A stretch of 17,834 nt of DNA from Ga0077527 sp032128415 (GCA_032128415.1 JAQBGW010000118.1:1-17834), one strand, 5' to 3'. Counted from the first letter of the stretch, positions 7,200 through 15,264 are shown. The notes: generated by a model not told the origin, from the letters alone. Translations and numbers: made by a program.

Positions 7200-7337
7200 C
7201 TTGGTAAGGTGATTCATTCCGCTCTGATGCCCCGTGATCAGATGTTATCTATGATACCTGCAGATGGCGGCAATGTACCTCACAGACCCGCAGCCCCATC
7301 CGGAGCGATGGGGACTGCTAGTGGCACAACTGCGGCT

Positions 7338-7499
7338 TTATTGCTGCGGTGTCTCAGTCTGTTGCTCGGATGCAGGCGGCGGCACACCTTCCTCCATCGG
7401 CGGCGCATCCTCAGCCTGCTTGCGCGCCCGCTTCTCTTCTTTCTTCTGCTTCTTGGCCAGCTCCCGTTGCCGTTTGGCAAACCCGTAGTTTGGTTTCAT
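7338..7499 (-). CDS. Small basic protein (MKPNY family), conserved hypothetical
   Basis: A 53-residue protein begins MKPNYGFAKRQRELAKKQKK and runs on with EEKRARKQAEDAPP, then an acidic, proline- and glutamine-rich tail. It has no hydrophobic core and is probably a charged helix followed by a disordered tail. Proteins with this MKPNYxFxKRQRELAKK start are, as I recall, conserved small hypotheticals of beta-proteobacteria; their function is not known to me. The start is secured by a strong AAGGAG box 8 bases upstream of the ATG. It follows the pckG terminator on the same strand, with fewer than 20 bases between the T-run and the start codon, so its mRNA source is a puzzle. Confidence 0.75.
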   Translation of the reverse strand: MKPNYGFAKRQRELAKKQKKEEKRARKQAEDAPPMEEGVPPPASEQQTETPQQ

Positions 7500-7517
7500 C
7501 GGCGTCTCTCCTTAGTG

Positions 7518-7554
7518 AAAATAAAACGGCGACAGCGCATCAGCGCCATCGCCG
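7518..7554 (-). terminator. Rho-independent terminator of pckG
   Basis: On the minus strand the hairpin has outer arms CGGCGA and TCGCCG (6 pairs), a TG/TG mismatch and inner arms GCGC and GCGC with a 4-base loop. TTTTATTTT follows directly. It lies 31 bases after the pckG stop codon and in the pckG direction. Confidence 0.85.
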
Positions 7555-7584
7555 CAGGAAGTAGAACTGTAACGGAAAGGCGGC

Positions 7585-9423
7585 TTATAGCGCCTTCTCC
7601 AGTGCGTGTCGCTGCGCGGTCATCTCAGCAGGCAGTCGCGATTTCAGTTTATTGAACAGTTCATCATGGTCTTTAACCTCGTCGCGCCAGGCGTCGTGAT
7701 CTACGTGGGTCAACTCGTCGAAAGTTGCGCGACTGAAGCCGGGCATGCCCTGCCATTCCATGTCTTCATAGCGCGGCATGTGGCCGAGCGGGGTTTCGGT
7801 CGCGCCCGATTTACCTTCGCAACGATCGACCACCCATTTCAGTACGCGCATGTTGTCGCCAAAACCGGGCCACATGAATTTGCCGTTGGAGTCACGGCGA
7901 AACCAGTTGACTGCAAATATCTTCGGCGGCACTTTAACCTTGGCGCCCACATTGAGCCAATGCTTGAAGTAGTCGCCAAAGTGATAACCGCAGAACGGCA
8001 GCATCGCAAACGGGTCGCGGCGCACCACTCCAACCTTGCCGACTATGGCCGCAGTGGTTTCGGAAGCCATGGTGGCGGCAAGATACACGCCGTGTTGCCA
8101 ATCCTTGGCTTCGGTGACCAGCGGCACGGTGCTCGTACGGCGACCGCCAAAGAGAAAAGCGCTGATCGGCACGCCGGCAGGGTTTTCCCAGTCGGCATCC
8201 ATCGACGGAATCTGCGATGCGTGCACCGTGAAGCGCGAGTTCGGGTGCGCTGCAAGGCGTCCGCTTTCCGGGGTCCATGGCTGGCCGGTCCAGTCGGTAA
8301 GCTGTTTGGGTGGCTGTTTGCTCAGGCCCTCCCACCACACGTCGCCGTCATCGGTCAGCGCTACGTTGGTGAAGATGGTGTTGCTCTTCAGCGCAGCCAG
8401 ACAGTTGGCGTTGGTTTCCTCCGAAGTGCCGGGAGCGACGCCAAAGGCGCCGTTTTCCGGATTGATCGCATACAGCCGTCCGTCCGGGCCCGGCTTGATC
8501 CAGGCAATGTCTTCACCGATGGTCGTCACTTTCCAGCCTTCCAGCGCCTTCGGCGGGATCAGCATGGCGAGGTTGGTCTTGCCACAGGCACTGGGGAATG
8601 CCGCTGCGATGTAATGTTTCTTGCCGCCAGGCGGCTGGATGCCGAGGATCAGCATGTGTTCGGCGAGCCAGCCCTGCTCCTTCGCCATAATTGAAGCGAT
8701 GCGCAACGCGAAGCATTTCTTGCCGAGCAGCGCGTTGCCGCCGTAGCCGCTGCCGAACGACCAGATCAATTTTTCTTCCGGGAAATGGGTGATGAATTTG
8801 TGTTCTTTGTTGCTCGGCCACGGAATATCACGTTCACCCGGCTTGAGTGGCATACCGACCGAATGCAGGCACGGCACAAAGCTGCCGTCCTTGCCCAGCA
8901 CGTCGAGCACTTTGCTGCCTATGCGGGTCATGATGCGCATGCTGACCACGACGTAAGCCGAATCGGTCAGCTCGACGCCGATGTGGGAGATATGCGAGCC
9001 CAGCGGCCCCATGCTGAACGGGATCACGTACATGGTGCGCCCGCGCATGCAACCGTCGTAGAGCTTGCTCATGGTCGCCTTCATCTCTTCCGGGGCGGTC
9101 CAGTTATTGTTGGGGCCGGCATCTTCCTTGTTTTTGCTGCAGACGAAGGTGCGGTCTTCCATCCGCGCCACATCATCGGGATCGGAACGGGCCAGGAAGC
9201 AACCGGGGCGCTTGGCCTGATTCAGACGGATCAGGGTGCCGGCAGCGACCATTTCATTGCACAGGCGGTCGTATTCTTCCTGCGAGCCGTCGCACCATAG
9301 GATGCGGTCGGGTTTGGTCAATTGCGCGACGTCAGCAACCCACGCTTTCAGTTTTGCATGATTGACATATGCGGGCGCGTCGTATGCCGGAGCAACTTGC
9401 GCCTTGGTGGCGGGCTGGTTCAT
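7585..9423 (-). CDS. pckG: Phosphoenolpyruvate carboxykinase (GTP)
   Basis: The cytosolic enzyme converts oxaloacetate and GTP to phosphoenolpyruvate, CO2 and GDP, the entry step of gluconeogenesis from TCA intermediates. The 612 residues match the GTP-dependent family (the ATP-dependent PckA is shorter and unrelated in motifs). Visible are GSGYGGNALLGKK at about 224-236, the P-loop FPSACGKTN at 276-284 with the reactive Cys280, the metal-binding GEDIAW at 303-308, and the GRRTSTVPLV segment of the nucleotide site. The ATG has GAGGAG 7 bases upstream. The gene is a single transcription unit: a terminator lies in front (from the MFS gene) and another behind. No promoter stands out. Confidence 0.97.
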   Translation of the reverse strand: MNQPATKAQVAPAYDAPAYVNHAKLKAWVADVAQLTKPDRILWCDGSQEEYDRLCNEMVAAGTLIRLNQAKRPGCFLARSDPDDVARMEDRTFVCSKNKEDAGPNNNWTAPEEMKATMSKLYDGCMRGRTMYVIPFSMGPLGSHISHIGVELTDSAYVVVSMRIMTRIGSKVLDVLGKDGSFVPCLHSVGMPLKPGERDIPWPSNKEHKFITHFPEEKLIWSFGSGYGGNALLGKKCFALRIASIMAKEQGWLAEHMLILGIQPPGGKKHYIAAAFPSACGKTNLAMLIPPKALEGWKVTTIGEDIAWIKPGPDGRLYAINPENGAFGVAPGTSEETNANCLAALKSNTIFTNVALTDDGDVWWEGLSKQPPKQLTDWTGQPWTPESGRLAAHPNSRFTVHASQIPSMDADWENPAGVPISAFLFGGRRTSTVPLVTEAKDWQHGVYLAATMASETTAAIVGKVGVVRRDPFAMLPFCGYHFGDYFKHWLNVGAKVKVPPKIFAVNWFRRDSNGKFMWPGFGDNMRVLKWVVDRCEGKSGATETPLGHMPRYEDMEWQGMPGFSRATFDELTHVDHDAWRDEVKDHDELFNKLKSRLPAEMTAQRHALEKAL

Positions 9424-9455
9424 CAGGGACTCCTCGCACGAAACCGTTGAATTTT

Positions 9456-9499
9456 TCTAAAAACAAAGGCAAAGCGAAACTTGAAGATCCCGCTTTGCC
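9456..9499 (-). terminator. Rho-independent terminator after the MFS gene
   Basis: GGCAAAGCG (9468-9476) and CGCTTTGCC (9491-9499) pair perfectly over 9 bases around a 14-base loop. On the minus strand the stem is followed by TTTGTTTTTAG. It lies about 105 bases after the MFS stop codon and 33 bases before the pckG start. If pckG is transcribed from further upstream, the same hairpin sits in its leader. Confidence 0.8.
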
Positions 9500-9604
9500 G
9501 AATTGGGGTGAATTTTACCGGATTTCAGACATTGCCGCCCTCCCCGGACATGCCCTACCGCATCGCGGAATACAGAAGCTCTTATAATAAAAATGACTGC
9601 GCGA

Positions 9605-10780
9605 TCAGGCAGTTGCAGTGCGCGCAGGTCTGCCGTAGAAGAGGATCGCCGCACCGGTGATCACCAGGAACGGAACCGCGCCGTAGTTCATGACTTCCCA
9701 ACCGCGCGCCGAAAACAGCCAGCCTGAAGACGCTGAACTGATGGCCATGGTGATGAATACGGCCATGTCATTGGCGCCCTGCACTTTTGCCCTTTCAGAC
9801 GGCGCGTGGGTTTCAGTGAGCAGCGTGGTGCCACCGACATACAGGAAATTCCAGCCCACGCCGACCAGGATCAGTGCCGCCCAGAAATGCATCACCTCGA
9901 TACCCTGCAGCGCAATGGCGACGCAGCCCAGGCTCAGCACTACTCCGGTGAACAGGATGGGACGCACGCCAAAGCGTTTGATCAACGAGCCGGTGAAAAA
10001 CGACGGCGCAAACATCGCGATGACATGCCACTGAATGACAAAGGCAGTGTCGCTGAACGCATGATGCCAGGACTTCATGGCCAGCGGCGTGGCCGTCATC
10101 AGCAGGTTCATCACGCCGTAGCCGACCGTGGCGGACAATACCGCGACCAGAAACGCCGGTTGACGCGCGATTTCGGCCAGCGGCCGGCCGTGATCCTTCT
10201 GCTCGGCCTCGGTCAGTCGTGGAATACTCATCATGCGTTGCAGTGCCAGGGCGATCACGCAAAAACCGATCAATGCCAGATAGCTGCCAAGAAACTCTGC
10301 CGGCAAAATATCTTTGGTGTACTTACTGGTCTGCGGACCCAATACACCCCCGACCAACCCTCCTGCCATCACCAGTGAAATCGCCTTGCTCTTGAAATCG
10401 GTGCCGGCGACGTCGGCGGCGGCGAAGCGGTAATACTGGCCCGAAGCATTGTAAACACCCATCACCAGCGTGCCTGCGCAAAGCGTCCAGAAACTGTGGC
10501 TATAAACAGCAAAGCCACAAATCATCGCGCCGAGTATGCCGATCAGTGTGCCGATGCTGAAACCGTTGACCCGCCCGATGCGCCGCATCAGATGCGATAT
10601 CGGCAGCGTGGTCAATGCGGCACCGATCACGTAGAAGGTGATCGGTAACGTCGCCAGCGACTTGTCGGCGGCCAGCGCATAACCGGCCAAACCGTTGATG
10701 GCGATCAAGATCGTGTTATTGGTAAACAGCAGCGCCTGCGTCGCGCACAGCAGCGCAACGTTTTTCTTTTCAGCAGTCAA
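9605..10780 (-). CDS. MFS transporter
   Basis: This is a 391-residue inner-membrane permease with about 12 hydrophobic helices and a polar loop near the middle (around REAEQKDHGRP-like residues after helix 6). HLMRRIGRVNG between helices 2 and 3 fits the conserved MFS loop. The substrate is unknown; the C-terminal half includes the pattern APSERAKVQGANDM, seen in many uncharacterised drug- or metabolite-type carriers. The start must be TTG at 10780 or later, because an in-frame TAA stands directly before it. The gene follows the GST gene by 23 bases and probably shares its mRNA, which may hint at export of a glutathione-linked or toxic compound. That link is inference. Confidence 0.85.
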   Translation of the reverse strand: MTAEKKNVALLCATQALLFTNNTILIAINGLAGYALAADKSLATLPITFYVIGAALTTLPISHLMRRIGRVNGFSIGTLIGILGAMICGFAVYSHSFWTLCAGTLVMGVYNASGQYYRFAAADVAGTDFKSKAISLVMAGGLVGGVLGPQTSKYTKDILPAEFLGSYLALIGFCVIALALQRMMSIPRLTEAEQKDHGRPLAEIARQPAFLVAVLSATVGYGVMNLLMTATPLAMKSWHHAFSDTAFVIQWHVIAMFAPSFFTGSLIKRFGVRPILFTGVVLSLGCVAIALQGIEVMHFWAALILVGVGWNFLYVGGTTLLTETHAPSERAKVQGANDMAVFITMAISSASSGWLFSARGWEVMNYGAVPFLVITGAAILFYGRPARTATA

Positions 10781-10803
10781 TTAGATTGTGCCCCGACGGG
10801 TGA

Positions 10804-11499
10804 TCAGCGTTTCTGGAATTGGGTTTTGCCGAACATTACTTCGCGCGCTTTGTCGTCGACCGGGTTGGAACTCGATTCGTTGGACAGCACTTTCAGCGCA
10901 CGTTGCACTGCTGGACGTGCATTGATCGCATCAAACCAGCGTTTGGCATGGGGATATTCATTCATGTCGATGCCGCGACTCTCGGCGTTGCGCATCCACG
11001 GGAAAATCGCCATGTCGGCAATAGTGTATTCATTGCAGGACACGTATTTAAACAGTGCAAGCTGTTTGTCGAGCACGTGGGTCAGGCGGTTGGCTTCGTT
11101 GGTATAACGCTCGACGGCGTATTCAATCTTGTCCTTGGCATATCGGCGGAAATGATTGGCCTGACCGAACATCGGGCCAACGCCGCCCATCTGCCACATC
11201 AGCCATTGCGTGCAACTCCAGCGCTGCGCCAGATCCGCAGGCAGGAATTTCCCGGTCTTGGATGCGAGATACAAAAGAATCGCACCTGATTCCATCAGCG
11301 ACAACGGCTTGCCGCCCGGACCGTCGGGATCAACCATGGCCGGAATACGGTTGTTTGGGCTGATCTTCAGGAAATCCGGCTTGAACTGGTCGCCGGTACG
11401 GATGTTCACGCCGTGTACCCGGTACGGTAAGCCGGTCTCCTCCAGCATGATGTGGACTTTATGACCGTTTGGTGTGGCCCAGCTATACAGCTCGATCAT
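10804..11499 (-). CDS. Glutathione S-transferase family, YfcG-like disulfide reductase
   Basis: This 231-residue soluble protein has an N-terminal thioredoxin-like GST domain (1 to about 85) and a helical C-terminal domain. The segment YSWATPNGHKV places Thr9 and Asn11 where E. coli YfcG has its glutathione-contacting Thr and Asn. SPNNRIPAMVD has the cis-proline (Pro53), and ESGAI at 70-74 holds the glutathione glutamyl group. The close match suggests a Nu-class enzyme that reduces disulfides with two glutathiones, rather than a conjugating GST. The ATG has GGAG 5 bases upstream. It is the first gene of a probable two-gene unit with the MFS transporter and is divergent from a second MFS gene. 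Confidence 0.9.
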   Translation of the reverse strand: MIELYSWATPNGHKVHIMLEETGLPYRVHGVNIRTGDQFKPDFLKISPNNRIPAMVDPDGPGGKPLSLMESGAILLYLASKTGKFLPADLAQRWSCTQWLMWQMGGVGPMFGQANHFRRYAKDKIEYAVERYTNEANRLTHVLDKQLALFKYVSCNEYTIADMAIFPWMRNAESRGIDMNEYPHAKRWFDAINARPAVQRALKVLSNESSSNPVDDKAREVMFGKTQFQKR

Positions 11500-11598
11500 G
11501 AAATCTCCGCGTAGAAATAGTTGTGGAAAGCAGATTCAATGGAGTCCGCAGTATAACGCAGCCTCCATCCGCTTCCTGATACCCTGCCCCGAACAATC

Positions 11599-12831
11599 AT
11601 GAGTTCCCTGCGAAATTTTCTACTGCCCAGCGGCACTCTCCCCGATGCCCGTCTGCTGTTGACAGCACGTGGCTTGCGTGCGTTCGGCGATGGATTTGTC
11701 AGTCTGCTGCTGCCCTATTACCTGACGCTGCTGGGCTATAGCGCACTGCAAGTGGGACTGCTGGTCACTGCCACACTCCTCGGATCAGGCGTGTTGACGC
11801 TGGCGATCGGTCATGTGGCACATCGTTATTCCAGCCGCAAACTGTTGCTCGCCGCCAGCATCCTGATGACAGTCACTGGAATTGCGCTGTCGGTCACCAC
11901 AGCGTTCTGGCCGTTGCTGATCATCGCAGTGGTGGGTACGTTGAATCCTTCGGCCAGCGACGTCACGCTGTTCTCGCCGCTCGAGCAGACATTGTTGACG
12001 CGGGCGGCGCCGGCGCAGTCACGCACAGCGCTGTTCGCACGTTACAGTCTGATCGGAGCCCTGGTCGGCGCCCTGGGCGCGCAAGCTGCCGGTATCCCCG
12101 ATCTGACCGCAGCGATGGCAGGCGGCGTACTACGCGTCATCCAGATCATGTTTGTGCTCTACGCGCTGTTCGGCATCGCCAGCTTCCTGATTTACCGGCG
12201 TATTTCACCGGCACTGGAGCCTAAGCATCACGAGCAGCCGGTGCCGCTGGGTAAGTCACGGCGCATGGTTTACACGCTGGCTGCGCTGTTTAGCGTCGAT
12301 GCCTTTGCCGGCGGTTTTGCCGTGCAATCGCTGCTGGCGCTGTGGCTGTTTCAGCGTTTTGATCTGTCTGTCACGGCGGCCGGAACGATTTTTTTCTGGA
12401 CCGGCATACTCACCGCGTTCTCGCATCTTGCGGCAGCTCGCGTCGCAGCACGCTTCGGATTGATCAACACCATGGTGTTCACGCATCTCCCGGCCAATGT
12501 ATTCCTGATACTGGTGCCGTTCATGCCGACGCTGGAACTCGCGCTGTTGTTCCTGTTCCTGCGCAGCGCGCTGTCGTCTATGGATGTACCGGCGCGCACC
12601 TCCTATGTCATGGCCGTGGTGTCTCCGGGCGAACGGCCTGCTGCGGCGAGTGTGACGGCGGTGCCACGCAGCCTCGCCAGTGCAATCAGTCCGGCATTTG
12701 CCGGCGCGCTGTTGACCATCAGCAGCTTCGGCTGGCCGCTGGTGATTTGTGGTGCACTGAAAATCGTCTACGACCTGACCTTGCTCAAAATGTTTCGCGC
12801 GGTAAAACCGCCGGAAGAATCGGAACATTAA
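11599..12831 (+). CDS. MFS transporter
   Basis: This 410-residue integral membrane protein has 12 predicted helices. GHVAHRYSSRKLLL after helix 2 is the MFS loop 2-3 motif in diverged form, and PLGKSRRM marks the central cytoplasmic loop. SSMDVPARTSYV and SPGERPAAASV in the second half are common in uncharacterised carriers of the same type as the minus-strand MFS gene. The substrate is unknown. The two transporters flank the GST gene, but their sequences are not close copies. The last 47 bases overlap tail to tail with the Bug-like gene. I see no strong promoter; TATAAC at 11552-11557 is a possible -10 without a good -35. Confidence 0.85.
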   Translation: MSSLRNFLLPSGTLPDARLLLTARGLRAFGDGFVSLLLPYYLTLLGYSALQVGLLVTATLLGSGVLTLAIGHVAHRYSSRKLLLAASILMTVTGIALSVTTAFWPLLIIAVVGTLNPSASDVTLFSPLEQTLLTRAAPAQSRTALFARYSLIGALVGALGAQAAGIPDLTAAMAGGVLRVIQIMFVLYALFGIASFLIYRRISPALEPKHHEQPVPLGKSRRMVYTLAALFSVDAFAGGFAVQSLLALWLFQRFDLSVTAAGTIFFWTGILTAFSHLAAARVAARFGLINTMVFTHLPANVFLILVPFMPTLELALLFLFLRSALSSMDVPARTSYVMAVVSPGERPAAASVTAVPRSLASAISPAFAGALLTISSFGWPLVICGALKIVYDLTLLKMFRAVKPPEESEH

Positions 12832-13855
12832 AGCGCGTCGCAGCGTTGTTGTCGGCAGTCCTGTCCAGTTCCTCAAGCAACGCTTGTCGCAGCACGCTGC
12901 CATCGCCGAATTCCGCGACGTACCCCAATCCGGCCAAGGCGTCGCGCGCATCTTGCGTCTGTAGCGCCTTCATCAGTGCATTCTGCAGTTGGCGGAGATC
13001 GGCCGCTGCCATCGACGGCGATGCAAACAGGCCGTGCCATCCCGCAGCCGTTACTGCAGGCAGCCCGGATTCGGCAAACGTCGGCACTGCCGGCAGCACG
13101 GCATGGCGCGCGTTGGCGGCAATCGCGAGTATGCGTATGCGCTGGCCAGCGGCATAGGGCAATACCGCCGGCAAAGGCGAAATTGCTGTAGCCACCTGCC
13201 CTGACAGCACACCACGCAACGCACCGTTGCCGCCGTTATAGGTCACTGCAACTATTCTACCCATCCCCTCACGCTGCAACTGCAGTACCAGCAACTGCCC
13301 CGCGGTACGTTCTCCCGGAATGCCGATCTGCAACGGTCGTGTACGTCTTGCTGATTGTTCCAGTAACTGCGCAAGGTTGCCCGCTAAACCATTGGCGTGG
13401 ATGACCAGCACCAACGGTATACGCGCCACCAGGGCCACCGGCTGCAGCCGGCGCATGGCCGGAGGCGTAGTTCCCGCCGTCAGTCCCGAGCCGCCGAACA
13501 GCAGCATGGCGCTGTCTACTCCGTTGACCGACTGTGCGGCGGCCGTACCGCCGCCGCGCGGATTGCGGATCACCGTCACCTCTGCGGCCAACGTAGCTAC
13601 CAGCAGGCGTTGCAAATTCCGCAGCAACGCATCGGTCGTCGATGGCGTGGCGAAGCTTTGCATGGCGCGCAGCGCGCGAGTCATCGCGCTGGTGCCGGCG
13701 ATATCCGCAGCGCCCGTCGCCGGATAAGGATTGACCAGCGTCAGTGAAGTCGCCGGTGCCAGCGGCGCACCGGCATATGCAGGCAATGCCAATAAAAAAT
13801 AAACAAAAGCAATGCTGAGACGCAAAAAAATCCGCTCAGAAATTTGCCGCCGCAT
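12785..13855 (-). CDS. Divergent Bug/TctC-family substrate-binding protein
   Basis: The product looks like a periplasmic solute-binding protein of the Bug (tripartite tricarboxylate transporter) family. A signal peptide spans about residues 1-29, with IAFVYFLLALPAYAG and a cut after AYA. The family signs are VNPYPATGAADI in place of the usual VPFPPGGxxDI, NPRGGGTAAAQSV for the NRPGAGG loop, LSGQVATAISPLP, and VPTFAESGLP followed by WHGLFA. About 27 extra residues (AMTRALRAMQSFATPSTTDA region) are inserted after the first ligand loop. Like most Bug genes it has no tctA/tctB neighbours. The ATG at 13855 overlaps the end of ygfX by 20 bases; a start at 13891 would add an unlikely leader. The C-terminus is encoded opposite the MFS gene end. 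Confidence 0.7.
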   Translation of the reverse strand: MRRQISERIFLRLSIAFVYFLLALPAYAGAPLAPATSLTLVNPYPATGAADIAGTSAMTRALRAMQSFATPSTTDALLRNLQRLLVATLAAEVTVIRNPRGGGTAAAQSVNGVDSAMLLFGGSGLTAGTTPPAMRRLQPVALVARIPLVLVIHANGLAGNLAQLLEQSARRTRPLQIGIPGERTAGQLLVLQLQREGMGRIVAVTYNGGNGALRGVLSGQVATAISPLPAVLPYAAGQRIRILAIAANARHAVLPAVPTFAESGLPAVTAAGWHGLFASPSMAAADLRQLQNALMKALQTQDARDALAGLGYVAEFGDGSVLRQALLEELDRTADNNAATRFNVPILPAVLPRETF

Positions 13856-14297
13856 CAGCCGGCGCCCGTGGCCCCCAGCGCAACCACACACGCAAGCGGC
13901 GATATGCTGCAGGGTCCAGGCTATCGCCCATCAACACCACATGTACCGGCCAGCGCCGATCGTTGCGACGGATGTTCAGGACAGTCAACCACGGCGCTAC
14001 AGTACTGCTGCCGAGGATGCGTCCGGAATGCCAGACACCGGCATGCGACTGCAAATGGATATGATCACGATCAGTCAGCTCAAGACATACGATGGATCCG
14101 GGCTGACGCAACAACGCATGGCGCGAAATGGTGGTGTACGCACTGAACATCAGCAATAACGCGGCACCCGCTATCAACCACGAGTCTATGGCCAGCGTCA
14201 GCAGCATGCACAATGCGGCGATATGAACGATGATCAGGGTGATTGCCAGCCGTCGCGAAGGCTGCAGCTGAATCTGATCGAGGCGGACTTTTTCCAC
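13836..14297 (-). CDS. ygfX: YgfX-like small membrane protein
   Basis: The 153-residue protein fits the YgfX (CptA) family: a short N-terminus ending LQPSRRLAI, two adjacent membrane helices (about 18-36 and 39-58), and a cytoplasmic beta-rich domain ending in VVLMGDSLDPAAYRRLRVWL, which mirrors the conserved DS-x-R-LRV-LR end of the family. In E. coli YgfX was described as a membrane toxin acting on FtsZ and MreB and partnered with SdhE; that role is debated. Here no sdhE lies next to it, but ygfZ is divergent, as in E. coli. The start is GTG with no clear ribosome site. The stop overlaps the next gene by 20 bases, suggesting coupling. Confidence 0.7.
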   Translation of the reverse strand: MEKVRLDQIQLQPSRRLAITLIIVHIAALCMLLTLAIDSWLIAGAALLLMFSAYTTISRHALLRQPGSIVCLELTDRDHIHLQSHAGVWHSGRILGSSTVAPWLTVLNIRRNDRRWPVHVVLMGDSLDPAAYRRLRVWLRWGPRAPADAAANF

Positions 14298-14350
14298 CGC
14301 GTCATTGCAACGGAATCAGTCGCAGATTGCAAATGATCACTGAGTTTATA

Positions 14351-14381
14351 TAAGCCATTGTTTTTATTAATTATTTTAATA
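14351..14381. repeat. AT-rich element, copy A
   Basis: The 31-base segment begins TAAGCCATTGTTT and ends ATTTTAATA. A second copy with 27 of 31 aligned positions identical lies at 17773-17802. Copy A sits between ygfX and ygfZ, about 60 bases before the ygfZ start, and could be an UP element or binding site. Confidence 0.55.
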
Positions 14382-14404
14382 ACCCAGCCAGCTGGCGCTA
14401 TGAT
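14376..14404 (+). promoter_or_regulatory. Candidate promoter of ygfZ
   Basis: TTAATA (14376-14381) and TATGAT (14399-14404) stand 17 bases apart, with 4 and 5 matches to the -35 and -10 consensus. The start would fall near 14411, about 33 bases before the GTG of ygfZ. A perfect palindrome GCCAGCTGGC (14387-14396) fills the spacer and might be an operator. Confidence 0.35.
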
Positions 14405-14443
14405 GCCGCACCTGTCATAACAACATTTGATGAAGCGAATTCC

Positions 14444-15262
14444 GTGACTGCGACTGTATTGAACGATTACGCCCTGCTGCGTTTTTCCGGGCCTGATGCG
14501 CCGGCGTTTCTGCAGGGACAACTGACCTGCGACGTGCTGGCACTGAAACCCGGAACCAGCACCTATGGGGGTTATTGCAATCCCAAAGGTCGTCTGCTGG
14601 CGACTTTTCTGCTGATTGCCGACGCCGCTGATTTCGTCATGATGCTGCCGGCAGCACTGGCCGATCCCATCCGCAAACGGTTGACGATGTACATCCTGCG
14701 CTCCAAAGTGAAGCTCGAAGATATCTCCGCGACGCATGTCGCCTGCAGTGCACCGGGGGCACACGCCACGTCTGCGTTAACTCTACCCGGCAATCGCCTG
14801 CTGACCATCCTGCCGCGCGATCAGGCAGCAGACGTCGCGGCCGACAGCGGTGCGTGGGCCGCGGCAGATATCGCGACCGGCATCCCGGTCATCACACCGT
14901 CAACGCAGGAAGAATTTGTGCCGCAAATGGTCAATCTCGATTTGATCGATGGGCTGAGTTACAGCAAAGGTTGTTATCCGGGTCAGGAAATCGTTGCCCG
15001 CATGCATTATCTCGGTCGCTTGAAGCAGCGCATGTACCGGGTAATGGTAAAAACAGAGACCGTCGCTGCCGGACAAAAACTGTATTGCGACGCACTCGGG
15101 GAGCAGGCCAGCGGCATGATGCTCTCGACTATACGCTCCGCTGATCATTGGGATGCGCTGGCGGTATTGCAGACAGCGCACGCCCGCACGTCGCCTTATC
15201 ATCTGGGCGCGCCGGATGGTCCGCTGCTGCAGATCGCCACGCTGCCCTACGCTGTGGATTGA
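14444..15262 (+). CDS. ygfZ: CAF17-like 4Fe-4S cluster assembly/insertion protein YgfZ
   Basis: YgfZ is a folate-binding protein related to the GcvT T-protein; it helps build or repair certain Fe-S enzymes, such as the radical-SAM enzyme MiaB. The family signature KGCYPGQE is complete at residues 175-182, with the essential Cys177, followed by GRLKQRMYRV at 191-200. The N-terminal stretch with LLRFSGPDAPAFLQGQLTCD and YCNPKGRLLA is also typical. At 272 residues it is slightly shorter than the E. coli protein. The start is GTG; the nearby ATG at 14430 is out of frame. It is followed after 2 bases by the DUF4936 gene. Confidence 0.93.
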   Translation: MTATVLNDYALLRFSGPDAPAFLQGQLTCDVLALKPGTSTYGGYCNPKGRLLATFLLIADAADFVMMLPAALADPIRKRLTMYILRSKVKLEDISATHVACSAPGAHATSALTLPGNRLLTILPRDQAADVAADSGAWAAADIATGIPVITPSTQEEFVPQMVNLDLIDGLSYSKGCYPGQEIVARMHYLGRLKQRMYRVMVKTETVAAGQKLYCDALGEQASGMMLSTIRSADHWDALAVLQTAHARTSPYHLGAPDGPLLQIATLPYAVD

Positions 15263-15264
15263 CT

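Noticed and set aside
7606..8694. Plus-strand open frame of 362 codons
   Set aside because: It lies wholly antisense to pckG, whose motifs and length are certain. The translation is low-complexity and family-free, as expected for the opposite strand of GC-biased coding DNA.
12256..12951. Minus-strand open frame of 231 codons
   Set aside because: It is antisense to the MFS gene and rich in Arg, Gln and His without any domain pattern; an opposite-strand artefact.
13836..14297. Toxin-antitoxin system built on ygfX
   Set aside because: No small antitoxin-like gene is adjacent. The Bug-like gene that overlaps it has a signal peptide and is too large, so a linked toxin-antitoxin pair is not supported.
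14234..14764. Minus-strand open frame of 176 codons running into ygfX
   Set aside because: It crosses the divergent ygfX/ygfZ gap and is antisense to ygfZ; its translation has no family pattern, while ygfX in another frame fits a known family.
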